Assembly (NCBI GenBank): GCA_017543445.1
Contig: JAFYGB010000010.1
Location: 1 to 64,000, forward strand
DNA from: Lachnospiraceae bacterium
GTDB lineage: Bacteria > Bacillota > Clostridia > Lachnospirales > Lachnospiraceae
Direction: 5' to 3'
Length of the DNA stretch: 64,000 nucleotides
Shown here: positions 1-9,596 of the stretch, in pieces
Layout: each line of letters opens with the position of its first letter
How positions within the stretch are numbered: the first letter of the stretch is position 1
The notes under the pieces: model-generated
Seen by the model: the letters and a program-made list of their open reading frames with translations, nothing else
Told to the model about the DNA's origin: nothing
Databases searched by the model: none
Translations under genes and position numbers: made by a program

Positions 1-30
1 ATCCTGAGCCAGGATCAAACTCTCATGTTC
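1..30 (-). rRNA. rrs: 16S ribosomal RNA, 5' end only
   Basis: The complement of bases 4-23 is the universal bacterial 16S start (AGAGTTTGATCCTGGCTCAG, E. coli positions 8-27). Counting back places mature position 1 near base 30. Transcription runs leftward, away from the origin, so the rest of the gene and probably the whole rRNA operon lie outside the window. Confidence 0.95.
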
Positions 31-249
31 AATCTTTCTGACATCAGACAAACTCTGCGTTCATCGTTCCTGTCTTTACTGTTTCTTAGGTTTGCTTATT
101 TCTAAGCTGTTCTCAATCTTTTAATTCTCTTTGAATTTTCAAGGTTGGAGTATACTATTTGATTGTCAAGGTGCTGTTCGCTTCGTTCGTTTCAACTGGT
201 TGCCGTCCTACGGCGAAGTACCGTTGTCGCTCTCGCGGCGAACTTCTAA

Positions 250-278
250 ATAATACCACTGCTCGATCGTTTTGTCAA
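250..278 (-). promoter_or_regulatory. rRNA promoter P2 (origin-distal)
   Basis: On the minus strand there is a perfect -35 TTGACA (273-278), a 17-base spacer and -10 TATTAT (250-255). A-tracts directly upstream (279-300) resemble an UP element. Transcripts would carry about 210 bases of leader before 16S. That leader (31-249) has no gene and probably contains antitermination and processing signals. Confidence 0.8.
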
Positions 279-336
279 CACCTTTTTTAAACTTTTTTTC
301 AAGTTTTTTTGAGGCGCCTTCGAGCGGGCAAGGAAT

Positions 337-365
337 ATACTATCACGTTCCTTTCGAAAAGTCAA
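337..365 (-). promoter_or_regulatory. rRNA promoter P1 (upstream)
   Basis: Minus-strand -35 TTGACT (360-365), 17-base spacer, -10 TAGTAT (337-342). It lies 87 bases upstream of the second promoter in the same direction, the tandem arrangement common for rRNA operons. Confidence 0.65.
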
Positions 366-390
366 CCCTTTTTTAGAAAAGATTTGAATT

Positions 391-426
391 TTTTAAAAGG
401 GATCCGACGCAAGCGCCGGATCCCTT
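391..426 (-). terminator. Intrinsic terminator of the 434-1141 gene
   Basis: A 10-bp perfect stem (397-406 with 417-426, AAGGGATCCG arms) is followed on the minus strand by TTTTAAAAAATTC. It separates the membrane-protein gene from the rRNA promoters. Confidence 0.7.
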
Positions 427-433
427 CTTCGTA

Positions 434-1141
434 TCATGGATTTCCTATAAGTTTAAAGTACTTCCCTTCGTACAGGGAGAAGATCGTGTGTTCGGTTTTT
501 CCCGCATAGTATATGCCTGGCTCGCCATACCGATCGAAGATCTCCTCCTTCACACGGATCCGTGTTCCGGCCTCTGTGATCAGGTAGTAATAAACCTTCG
601 TTTCACTTCCGCCTTCATCGTCCGAAAACTTTTTTTCTTCTACTGTATCCTTCTGAACGCCTACCACGCGTATTTCTTCAAAATAATGTACTTCCGTTGT
701 CGGATCTTCTTTATTTATATCCGGAAGGATCTTTTCCGTTACGATCACATATCCGCCGACAAACATCCCGGCGAAGAGCAGCGCCATGAATATGTGTCCC
801 AAAACACTCATGACTCCTTTTCGCTGGATCACGCTGAACACCGCTCCGATCAGCATCCAGATCACAAATAAACCGATAAATGCTCCGAAGCACGCGAGGA
901 GCAAATGCAGCAGATCCTTCGCCCTCTGCGATCCCTTTACGTATTCTGTAAAATCTTCTTCGAGGATATCGTTCGTCAGCGTCATGATCTGTTCCTGGGA
1001 GATCATCTGCTGGTATCGTTCCTTCGATGCCTCCACGCTGTTTTTCTGATCCGTCTTTACCTTAAATACCAATGCGACAATAATGCCAATCACCAGCAGG
1101 ACCAAAACGGTAAATACCCTTTTTATATATTTCTCTGCCAA
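434..1141 (-). CDS. Hypothetical membrane protein
   Basis: The 235-residue product is not recognised. An N-terminal membrane segment (about residues 9-26) is followed by a charged stretch. Two further hydrophobic segments lie near residues 79-103 and 113-136. A soluble C-terminal part of about 95 residues contains many acidic residues and short beta-rich motifs. The topology suggests an integral membrane protein with one substantial soluble domain. It is flanked by strong terminators on both sides, so it is probably monocistronic or read from a promoter close to its start. The next gene upstream also encodes a membrane protein of unknown function with a similar layout. No catalytic motif is visible. 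Confidence 0.75.
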   Translation of the reverse strand: MAEKYIKRVFTVLVLLVIGIIVALVFKVKTDQKNSVEASKERYQQMISQEQIMTLTNDILEEDFTEYVKGSQRAKDLLHLLLACFGAFIGLFVIWMLIGAVFSVIQRKGVMSVLGHIFMALLFAGMFVGGYVIVTEKILPDINKEDPTTEVHYFEEIRVVGVQKDTVEEKKFSDDEGGSETKVYYYLITEAGTRIRVKEEIFDRYGEPGIYYAGKTEHTIFSLYEGKYFKLIGNP

Positions 1142-1162
1142 TTCTTCGTTCTCCCTTATGGA

Positions 1163-1199
1163 TCAAAAGACGGAGGTCCGCTTGCAGACCTCCGTCTTT
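1163..1199 (-). terminator. Intrinsic terminator of the 1236-1964 gene
   Basis: Perfect 13-bp stem: AAAGACGGAGGTC pairs with GACCTCCGTCTTT across a short loop. On the minus strand it ends in a short T run. Confidence 0.75.
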
Positions 1200-1235
1200 C
1201 TTCTTATGATACAGTTCACGAAATGCTTTCAAAAA

Positions 1236-1964
1236 TCAATATAATTCGCGATCCGGCGGAACCTGCGGTTTATCCTTCTCGGTCTTCTGCGTCATTCCGA
1301 CGACACGCGCCTTATCCGATACGTGAGAAGCGATGTACTCCAATACAAAACGATAATGATCGTCGGAGAGATAAACCTCTGTACTGATGAGTTTCTCCTT
1401 CAGACGCACTACGGACCACTCGGGGAATGCACGAACGACCTTAACTTTACGGAATTCAGAGTATGCGATGGACGCAGCCTCCGCTAAAGCATCATCTGCA
1501 CGGTCGGGATCCTTCGTATCCGACAACGGCTCCAGAAGCGCCTCTGCTCCTGCGAGATCTGTGGTCGTGGGCAATGTAATATATCGTATGCCCTCTTCGT
1601 CCATCTCGTGGATCATAAAGTATTTGCCGCCCTTTTTCTTCGCATAGATCAGGTAACCGATCACGATCAGGATCATCGTAACTACCATGATGATCGCAAA
1701 GATAATGGTCGTATTCTTAAATCCGCCGCCTTTCCAGTAGTCTTCCTCGCCAAGGTTAACCAAAACGAAGATCAACCAGATCAAAGCGATCAACACTGCG
1801 ACCGACTTCATGATAAAGATCATCAAAAGCGGGATCTTATAATAACTGCGCTCGTGGATCCAGCGGTATTTCCCATCCGGGTAGAGTTCCGGTTCCTTCG
1901 GAACATCTTCTTTCTTCATCGCGTCCAAAGCACTTTGAACAATTGGATTAGGATTATAAGCCAT
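1236..1964 (-). CDS. Hypothetical two-segment membrane protein
   Basis: The 242-residue protein has a soluble N-terminal stretch of about 40 residues, two membrane segments (about residues 46-70 and 84-107) followed by a KKKGGK positive patch, and a soluble C-terminal domain of about 130 residues. This membrane-hairpin plus soluble-domain plan resembles bacterial PH-like membrane proteins, but no signature supports a name. A promoter (2050-2078) and a GGAG ribosome site upstream of the ATG fit the chosen start. A strong terminator follows, so it is probably transcribed alone. Confidence 0.75.
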   Translation of the reverse strand: MAYNPNPIVQSALDAMKKEDVPKEPELYPDGKYRWIHERSYYKIPLLMIFIMKSVAVLIALIWLIFVLVNLGEEDYWKGGGFKNTTIIFAIIMVVTMILIVIGYLIYAKKKGGKYFMIHEMDEEGIRYITLPTTTDLAGAEALLEPLSDTKDPDRADDALAEAASIAYSEFRKVKVVRAFPEWSVVRLKEKLISTEVYLSDDHYRFVLEYIASHVSDKARVVGMTQKTEKDKPQVPPDRELY

Positions 1965-2049
1965 GACTATCTATCTCCTTTCCTTTTAAGTTGATGCCCT
2001 CCTCCTACCTAAAGGCACATCAACCACCCTCATGTTTCCTCTTTTCTTT

Positions 2050-2078
2050 AGTTTATCATGGAATAAGTCTTTCGTCTA
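2050..2078 (-). promoter_or_regulatory. Promoter of the 1236-1964 gene
   Basis: Minus-strand -35 TAGACG (2073-2078), 17-base spacer, -10 TAAACT (2050-2055), about 85 bases upstream of the start codon. Confidence 0.5.
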
Positions 2079-2122
2079 GTATTTTTTCAGAATTAATTGT
2101 AAAATTTCTGTAAATAATCGGC

Positions 2123-2677
2123 CTATTCTTTTCTCTGAAGTTCCATAAGGTACTTACTCGCGCCGGTCGCACCGGTCGAATAGAGGATACCCTTATCGGA
2201 ATCGATATAGATCGTCCATTCCTGCTCCTCTTCGCCTACGCGTGCGCGCACCTTCATCTCGTTCGTATGCGACACGATATCTTCATCTACCGTCGTCCGA
2301 TACTCGTGCCAGTCGTACTCCGCACCATTGTATTCGACCACGATCTCCTGATCGACCAGTTCTTCATAGCGAAGCACCGCCTGCGAACGATCTTTACACG
2401 GGACGTACGCCAGCCAGGTCACATACGTAAAGATGGCGATAAACGGCACCCCGAGTAACCAGACCCATTTGATCCCCCTCTCAGCTAACAGGTACAAGGC
2501 CAATATAAACGCGATGCCCACCAGTCCGACCAGGTAATAGATCCGGTATCCGAAGTCACACTCCACAACTTCCATCGTGGTAAGGAGTCCGAAAACACCG
2601 ATCACGAACAGGATACCCATCTCGATCCAAACGATCACGACTCTCACGAGTCCCAGTTTCTTTTTTGCTTCTTCCAT
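2123..2677 (-). CDS. Hypothetical membrane protein, three to four helices
   Basis: A 184-residue protein of unknown function. Hydrophobic segments occur at about residues 9-32, 42-62 and 66-90, followed by a soluble C-terminal domain of about 90 residues rich in acidic and aromatic residues. The start at 2677 was chosen because GAGAGG sits five bases before that ATG; longer in-frame starts at 2695 and 2731 lack a ribosome site and the latter runs into a hairpin. It follows tspO on the same strand 66 bases downstream, past a weak hairpin, so some read-through is possible. Confidence 0.7.
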   Translation of the reverse strand: MEEAKKKLGLVRVVIVWIEMGILFVIGVFGLLTTMEVVECDFGYRIYYLVGLVGIAFILALYLLAERGIKWVWLLGVPFIAIFTYVTWLAYVPCKDRSQAVLRYEELVDQEIVVEYNGAEYDWHEYRTTVDEDIVSHTNEMKVRARVGEEEQEWTIYIDSDKGILYSTGATGASKYLMELQRKE

Positions 2678-2702
2678 GAAAAACCTCTCAGCCATTCGTC
2701 GA

Positions 2703-2728
2703 TTAAAGCGCCAACAGCATTGGCGCTT
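2703..2728 (-). terminator. Hairpin after tspO
   Basis: AAGCGCCAA and TTGGCGCTT form a 9-bp perfect stem with a five-base loop. The minus-strand side lacks a long T run, so termination may be partial. Confidence 0.5.
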
Positions 2729-2743
2729 CATCGTTATTTCTAT

Positions 2744-3226
2744 TTAGTTGAGCGTTGCCATTCCGATGTTCAGGTACAGGGAAAATACGCTCCATATAAG
2801 ATACGGAAGCAAAAGCAGCGCTGCTCCCTTACGTATCCTCCAGACCATCATTACCAGGATCGCGATCAATCCTACCAGCACGATGAGCCAGACTGCCGAG
2901 ATCCAGTACCAACCCTGGCCGAAGAACAACGGACACCAGATACCGTTAAAGATCAGTTGTAAAACATAGATGGTCAGGACGCCCGCGCGTTTGTGTACCT
3001 TATCTTTTACGATCATGTAGCATACCGCGCCCATCAGCAGGTACAGCACCGACCATACCACGATGAACATCCATCCCTCCGGCGTAAACGGGGGCTTCTT
3101 CAGATCCCCGAACGTTTTAAAACCGTCCAATGAGACAAACGCCGACGCACCGCCGATCGCCAGCGGGATCAACAGACACAACACCAGTATCAGATCAAAC
3201 TTCTTAGAATCTTTCGTCTTCCCCAT
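2744..3226 (-). CDS. tspO: TspO/MBR family membrane protein
   Basis: The 160-residue product matches the TspO/peripheral benzodiazepine receptor family: five hydrophobic helices across the whole length, with the loop-1 motif KPPFTPEGW and a following W-rich helix that form the family's tetrapyrrole/cholesterol-binding pocket. Family members bind porphyrins in the membrane and are linked to stress responses; the role here is unknown. The start at 3226 is preceded by GAGAGG, and its promoter lies at 3285-3313. An in-frame extension to 3463 would run through the tRNA-Ser gene and is not credible. Length is typical for the family. Confidence 0.88.
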   Translation of the reverse strand: MGKTKDSKKFDLILVLCLLIPLAIGGASAFVSLDGFKTFGDLKKPPFTPEGWMFIVVWSVLYLLMGAVCYMIVKDKVHKRAGVLTIYVLQLIFNGIWCPLFFGQGWYWISAVWLIVLVGLIAILVMMVWRIRKGAALLLLPYLIWSVFSLYLNIGMATLN

Positions 3227-3284
3227 ACGCACCTCTCTTCCTGTAACTTTAAATATGTAAACACTGCTCTGAAAACATACTAGT

Positions 3285-3313
3285 ATTATATCAGTATTCA
3301 CAGACAGGTTCAA
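3285..3313 (-). promoter_or_regulatory. tspO promoter
   Basis: Minus-strand -35 TTGAAC (3308-3313), 17-base spacer, -10 TATAAT (3285-3290). It starts just after the tRNA terminator. Confidence 0.7.
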
Positions 3314-3334
3314 GCGGAAAATGGTGAGAATCAA

Positions 3335-3367
3335 AAGACCTTCCGCCGTTTGCGGAAGGTCTTTTTT
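3335..3367 (-). terminator. Terminator of tRNA-Ser
   Basis: A 12-bp stem (AAGACCTTCCGC with GCGGAAGGTCTT), four to five base loop, followed on the minus strand by TTTTGATT. It lies six bases past the tRNA 3' end. Confidence 0.8.
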
Positions 3368-3373
3368 ACGTCG

Positions 3374-3461
3374 CGGAGAAAGAGGGATTTGAACCCTCGC
3401 GCCGGTTACCCGACCTACACCCTTAGCAGGGGCGCCTCTTCGGCCTCTTGAGTATTTCTCC
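3374..3461 (-). tRNA. tRNA-Ser (anticodon GCU)
   Basis: The minus strand folds as a class II tRNA of 88 bases: acceptor GGAGAAA pairs with TTTCTCC, discriminator G, anticodon loop CTGCTAA giving GCU, a long variable arm, and a T-loop GGTTCAAATCC. The CCA is not encoded. It reads AGC/AGU serine codons. It has its own promoter (3484-3512) and terminator. Confidence 0.95.
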
Positions 3462-3483
3462 AAGTATCAACCGATACTCACAC

Positions 3484-3512
3484 AGTATACTAAACTGTGT
3501 ATCATATGTCAA
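3484..3512 (-). promoter_or_regulatory. tRNA-Ser promoter
   Basis: Minus-strand perfect -35 TTGACA (3507-3512), 17-base spacer, -10 TATACT (3484-3489). The expected start is about 16 bases before the tRNA. A 7-bp inverted repeat (ACACAGT at 3480-3486, ACTGTGT at 3494-3500) overlaps the -10. Confidence 0.8.
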
Positions 3513-3526
3513 GCATATTTTTGTTC

Positions 3527-4087
3527 CTATGCCTGGTTTTGTTTTTTTGCCTCTTCCTCAGCCTCGAGATAGGCGTCGCGGCCGGTGCTGTCCAGAACGA
3601 CGATCGCGGGGAAATTCTCCACAGTAAGAAGGCGGATCGCCTCCGTGCCTAAATCGTCATATGCAACGACTTCCGAAGCAGTAATACATTTAGAAAGAAG
3701 TGCACCGGCTCCGCCGATCGCCGCGAGATATACGGCATGATTACGAACGACCGCCTCATGTACGGCGTCGGAACGCTTTCCCTTCCCGATCATGCAGGTC
3801 TGCCCCATGTCCATAAAGGTCGGAGCATATTTATCCATGCGGCTGGCGGTCGTCGGACCGGCCGAGCCGATGGGACGGCCCTCACGCGCCGGCGAAGGTC
3901 CCATATAATAGATGGTCGCGTCCTTTAAGTCAATAGGAAGGGCTTCCCCTTTCTGTACGGCCTCAAACATACGCTTATGCGCCGCGTCGCGCGCGGTATA
4001 GATCTGCCCGGTCAGGTAGACCATATCTCCGACATGCAGACTGTCCGCGATCTCTTTCGTGATCGGTGTATGAATAATTCTGTCCAT
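3527..4087 (-). CDS. fumB: Fumarate hydratase class I, beta subunit
   Basis: This is the 186-residue C-terminal-type subunit of the iron-sulfur fumarase/L-tartrate dehydratase family, which interconverts fumarate and L-malate. Family marks are the GPTTASRMD motif near residue 78, the GPSPAREGRPIGSAGPT lead-in, and a C-terminal GTEAIRLLTVENFPAIVVLDS stretch. It lies 10 bases downstream of the alpha subunit gene, so the two are co-transcribed and form one enzyme. Tartrate dehydratase is the main alternative specificity and cannot be excluded from sequence. It is the last gene of the run that includes gyrA. Confidence 0.88.
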   Translation of the reverse strand: MDRIIHTPITKEIADSLHVGDMVYLTGQIYTARDAAHKRMFEAVQKGEALPIDLKDATIYYMGPSPAREGRPIGSAGPTTASRMDKYAPTFMDMGQTCMIGKGKRSDAVHEAVVRNHAVYLAAIGGAGALLSKCITASEVVAYDDLGTEAIRLLTVENFPAIVVLDSTGRDAYLEAEEEAKKQNQA

Positions 4088-4097
4088 CTTCTGCCTC

Positions 4098-4940
4098 CTA
4101 AATCACGCGCGTCACGTGACGGTTCACGTGGCAGCAGATATTGACCGCTACCGGAAGTCCGGCGATATGGGTCGGGAATGTCTCCACGAATACGGCAAAT
4201 GCCGTGGTGCTTCCGCCTAAGCCTGCCGGTCCGATGCCGAGCGCATTGATCTTCGTAAGAAGCTCCTGCTCCAGCTCGCTCACATAAGGAATGGGCGAAT
4301 GCGAACCGATCTCGCGGGTCAATGCTTTTTTCGCCAGGAAGGCGCACTTCTCAAAGGTACCGCCGATGCCGACGCCCACGACCATGGGCGGGCACGCGTT
4401 CGGTCCCGCATCCCGTACTGCTGTAAGCACCGCATTCTTCACACCCTCGATGCCGTCCGCCGGCTTCAGCATGAACACGCGGCTCATGTTCTCACTTCCG
4501 AAGCCCTTCGGCGCCATCGTGATCTCGATCTGCTCCCCGGGCACGATATCATAATGGATGATGGCCGGCGTGTTATCCTTCGTATTCACGCGGTCGATCG
4601 GGTCGCGAACCACTGACTTACGCAGGAAACCTTCGGTGTAGCCCTTGCGCACGCCCTCATTGATGGCGTCCGTCAGGTTCGCTCCGGTCACATGTACATC
4701 CTGTCCCAACTTTACGAAGATCACCGCCATACCGGTGTCCTGGCAGATCGGGATCGTATCTGTATCCGCGATCTTAAGGTTCTCGCACAACTGGTCAAAT
4801 ATCTTCTTACCGAGCGGCGAAGTCTCGTTATCCTTCGCCTGCCCGAATACCTGCATCATATCCTTCGACAAATGGTAATTTGCCTCGATGCACATTTTAC
4901 TGATCTCTTCCGTGATCACGGAAGCTTCTACGGTTCTCAT
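4098..4940 (-). CDS. fumA: Fumarate hydratase class I, alpha subunit
   Basis: A 280-residue alpha subunit of two-part class I fumarase. It should carry the three cysteines of a [4Fe-4S] cluster: visible candidates are CQDTGM (the conserved PICQDTG motif near residue 105), CPPMVVGVGIGG near residue 190 and a C-terminal CCHVNRH. Its ATG overlaps the gyrA stop by four bases (ATGA), which implies translational coupling. The enzyme is oxygen sensitive in known cases, fitting an anaerobe. Tartrate dehydratase alpha is an alternative. Linkage to gyrase is unusual and may simply reflect operon growth. Confidence 0.88.
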   Translation of the reverse strand: MRTVEASVITEEISKMCIEANYHLSKDMMQVFGQAKDNETSPLGKKIFDQLCENLKIADTDTIPICQDTGMAVIFVKLGQDVHVTGANLTDAINEGVRKGYTEGFLRKSVVRDPIDRVNTKDNTPAIIHYDIVPGEQIEITMAPKGFGSENMSRVFMLKPADGIEGVKNAVLTAVRDAGPNACPPMVVGVGIGGTFEKCAFLAKKALTREIGSHSPIPYVSELEQELLTKINALGIGPAGLGGSTTAFAVFVETFPTHIAGLPVAVNICCHVNRHVTRVI

Positions 4941-7570
4941 TCGTCCTTATCTTCCTCGTCTTCGTTTTCGTCGAATTCATCGTCGGAATCTTCGAATTCT
5001 TCATCCTCGATGGCTGCCTCGAGCAGGCGCTGCATGTTGCGATAGTCCTCTTCCGAAGAAGTTCCGGCCGTTGCTTCAGACGGCTCTACATCCTCCGAGA
5101 AATCCACGTCGTCGGATTCGTTATTCTTCTCGCGAACCTTCGCGATACCGGCTACAGATTCGTTCTTCTCGGGATTGATATTCATGAGTTTCACGCCGGA
5201 AGCCACACGGGATACCGTCGATATATCGCTGACGCTGATGCGGATAATGATACCCTCCGTCGTGATCAGCATTACTTCGTTGTCATCATTGACCGCCTTC
5301 GCTCCGATGAGGTTACCGGTCTTTTCGCTGATGCGGTAGCACAGGATACCCTTACCACCACGGTTCTGTGTCGGGAACAGTTCCAGACGGGTCTTCTTAC
5401 CCATACCGAACTCGGAAGCAACCAGGAGGTACTCGCCCTGCGTGCTCATCTGCATCGCAACGACCTCGTCGTTTCCTTTGAGATTGATACCTCGAACACC
5501 CATAGATGAACGGGACGTCGCACGGACATTTTCCTCGTTGAAACGGATGCACTGACCGAACTTCGTGACGAGCAGGAAGTCCACACCGGGCTTCATCTTC
5601 TTAACTTCGATCAGCTCATCGCCCTCACGCAGCGTGATGCCCATGATACCGGTCTTGCGGATATGCTGGAATTCCTCCAGGCGGGTCTTCTTCACCAAGC
5701 CAAGCTTCGTCGCCATGAAGAGGCTCATATCCTCTTCGAACTCCCGCAGCGTAACGATCGCAGAAACCTTCTCGCCCGGCATGAGCTGCAGGAGGTTGAC
5801 GATCGCGGTACCACGCGCAGTACGCGAAGCTTCCGGGATCTCGTACACCTTCAGGCGGTATACGCGGCCCAGATTCGTGAAGAACAAAATATGATGGTGC
5901 GTGGACGTCATGAGGATATCCTCGATGTAGTCCTCGTCGATGGTATTCATACCCTTGATGCCCTTACCTCCGCGGTTCTGGTTGCGGAAGTTATCCAGGC
6001 TCATACGCTTGATGTAGCCCAGCTTCGTCATCGCGATGATCGTATCTTCCATCGGGATCAGGTCCTCCGCGGAGAATTCTTCCGCGTCGAACAGGATCTG
6101 CGTACGTCTCGGATCGGCGTACTTATCCCGAATGATCGAGATCTCATCCCGGATGACACCGAGCAGTTTGTTTTCATTTGCCAAAATCTCTTTGTACTCC
6201 GCGATCTTAACTTCCAGTTCTGCATACTCGTTCTGCAGGTCCTCACGAGCGAGTCCTGTCAGGGCACGCAGACGCATGTCGACGATGGCCTGGGCCTGAG
6301 CGTCGCTGAGTCCAAACTCCTCACACAGGGAAGCCTTCGCGATCTGTACAGTCTTCGATCCGCGGATGATCGTGATCACGCGGTCAATGTGATCCAGCGC
6401 CGTCAGCAAACCTTCGACGATATGGGCGCGCTCCTGCGCCTTATTCAAGTCGAACTGTGTACGACGACGAACCACATCCTCCTGATGCAGGAGGTAATAT
6501 TTCAACATATCGCAGATGTTCAGGATCTTCGGCTCGTTGTTGACCAACGCCAGCATGATTACTCCAAAGGAATCCTGCAGCTGCGTATGCTTCAGAAGCA
6601 GATTCAAAACAACATTTGCATTTACATCCTTACGAAGTTCGATGCAGATGCGCATACCTTCACGGTCGGACTCATCACGCAGATCGGTGATGCCGTCGAT
6701 ACGCTTATCGCGCACGAGCTCCGCGATCTTCTCGATGAGTTTTGCTTTATTCACCATGTACGGAAGTTCCGTCACGATGATGCGGCTCTTACCATTCGGC
6801 AAAGTCTCGATATCGGTGACCGCACGGACTTTGATCTTACCCTTACCGGTGCGGTATGCTTCTTCGATGCCGCGCTTTCCGAGGATGGCTGCTCCCGTCG
6901 GAAAATCCGGTCCCTTGATGATGTCCAGGATCTCCTCGACCTGTGTATCACGGCCTTCATTGACCTTATTATCGATCATCTTGATGACCGCGTCGATGAC
7001 CTCTCCTAAGTTGTGCGGAGGGATGTTCGTCGCCATACCTACGGCAATACCGGTGGTACCGTTGACCAGAAGGTTCGGGAATCGAGACGGCAAAACCGTC
7101 GGCTCCTTCTCGGTATCATCGAAGTTCGGTTCAAATACGACCGTGTCCTTATTGATGTCTGAGAGCATCTCCATCGCGATCTTCGACAAACGTGCCTCAG
7201 TATATCGCATCGCAGCGGCGCCATCGCCGTCCACCGAACCAAAGTTACCGTGTCCGTCGACCAGCGTGTAACGCATGGTCCATTCGCGCGCCATATTAAC
7301 AAGCGCTCCGTAGATCGAACTGTCGCCGTGGGGGTGATATTTACCCATGGTATCGCCGACGATACGCGCACACTTACGATGCGGCTTATCGGGACCGTTG
7401 TTCAACTCGATCATGGAGTAGAGCACTCTTCTCTGTACCGGCTTCAAACCATCGCGCACATCGGGCAATGCTCTCGACGCGATAACACTCATCGCGTAGT
7501 TGATGTAGGAGACCTCCATCGTTTTCTTAAGGTCTATGTCCTGCACTTTATCAAAAATGTTTTCGTCCAT
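4937..7570 (-). CDS. gyrA: DNA gyrase subunit A
   Basis: The 877-residue breakage-reunion subunit of gyrase introduces negative supercoils with GyrB. The winged-helix/tower region is N-terminal and contains the catalytic tyrosine in AAMRYTEARL (Y123). A GyrA-box-type motif (QNRGGKGI) and repeated beta-propeller blades follow in the C-terminal third. The last 40 or so residues form a strongly acidic tail. In the quinolone-resistance-determining region the sequence is HGDSSIYG, with serine at the E. coli S83 position and glycine at the D87 position. It is 60 bases downstream of gyrB and overlaps fumA. Confidence 0.97.
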   Translation of the reverse strand: MDENIFDKVQDIDLKKTMEVSYINYAMSVIASRALPDVRDGLKPVQRRVLYSMIELNNGPDKPHRKCARIVGDTMGKYHPHGDSSIYGALVNMAREWTMRYTLVDGHGNFGSVDGDGAAAMRYTEARLSKIAMEMLSDINKDTVVFEPNFDDTEKEPTVLPSRFPNLLVNGTTGIAVGMATNIPPHNLGEVIDAVIKMIDNKVNEGRDTQVEEILDIIKGPDFPTGAAILGKRGIEEAYRTGKGKIKVRAVTDIETLPNGKSRIIVTELPYMVNKAKLIEKIAELVRDKRIDGITDLRDESDREGMRICIELRKDVNANVVLNLLLKHTQLQDSFGVIMLALVNNEPKILNICDMLKYYLLHQEDVVRRRTQFDLNKAQERAHIVEGLLTALDHIDRVITIIRGSKTVQIAKASLCEEFGLSDAQAQAIVDMRLRALTGLAREDLQNEYAELEVKIAEYKEILANENKLLGVIRDEISIIRDKYADPRRTQILFDAEEFSAEDLIPMEDTIIAMTKLGYIKRMSLDNFRNQNRGGKGIKGMNTIDEDYIEDILMTSTHHHILFFTNLGRVYRLKVYEIPEASRTARGTAIVNLLQLMPGEKVSAIVTLREFEEDMSLFMATKLGLVKKTRLEEFQHIRKTGIMGITLREGDELIEVKKMKPGVDFLLVTKFGQCIRFNEENVRATSRSSMGVRGINLKGNDEVVAMQMSTQGEYLLVASEFGMGKKTRLELFPTQNRGGKGILCYRISEKTGNLIGAKAVNDDNEVMLITTEGIIIRISVSDISTVSRVASGVKLMNINPEKNESVAGIAKVREKNNESDDVDFSEDVEPSEATAGTSSEEDYRNMQRLLEAAIEDEEFEDSDDEFDENEDEEDKDE

Positions 7571-7630
7571 ACTTCATTCTCCGTTTCATGGGCCGGAAGG
7601 CCTGTATGCAAGATCTTTTGCGGATATGCT

Positions 7631-9589
<1,959 letters not shown>

Positions 9590-9596
9590 TTAACTC

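Noticed and set aside
5663..7009. A 448-codon frame opposite gyrA
   Set aside because: It is a reverse-frame shadow of a certain gene.
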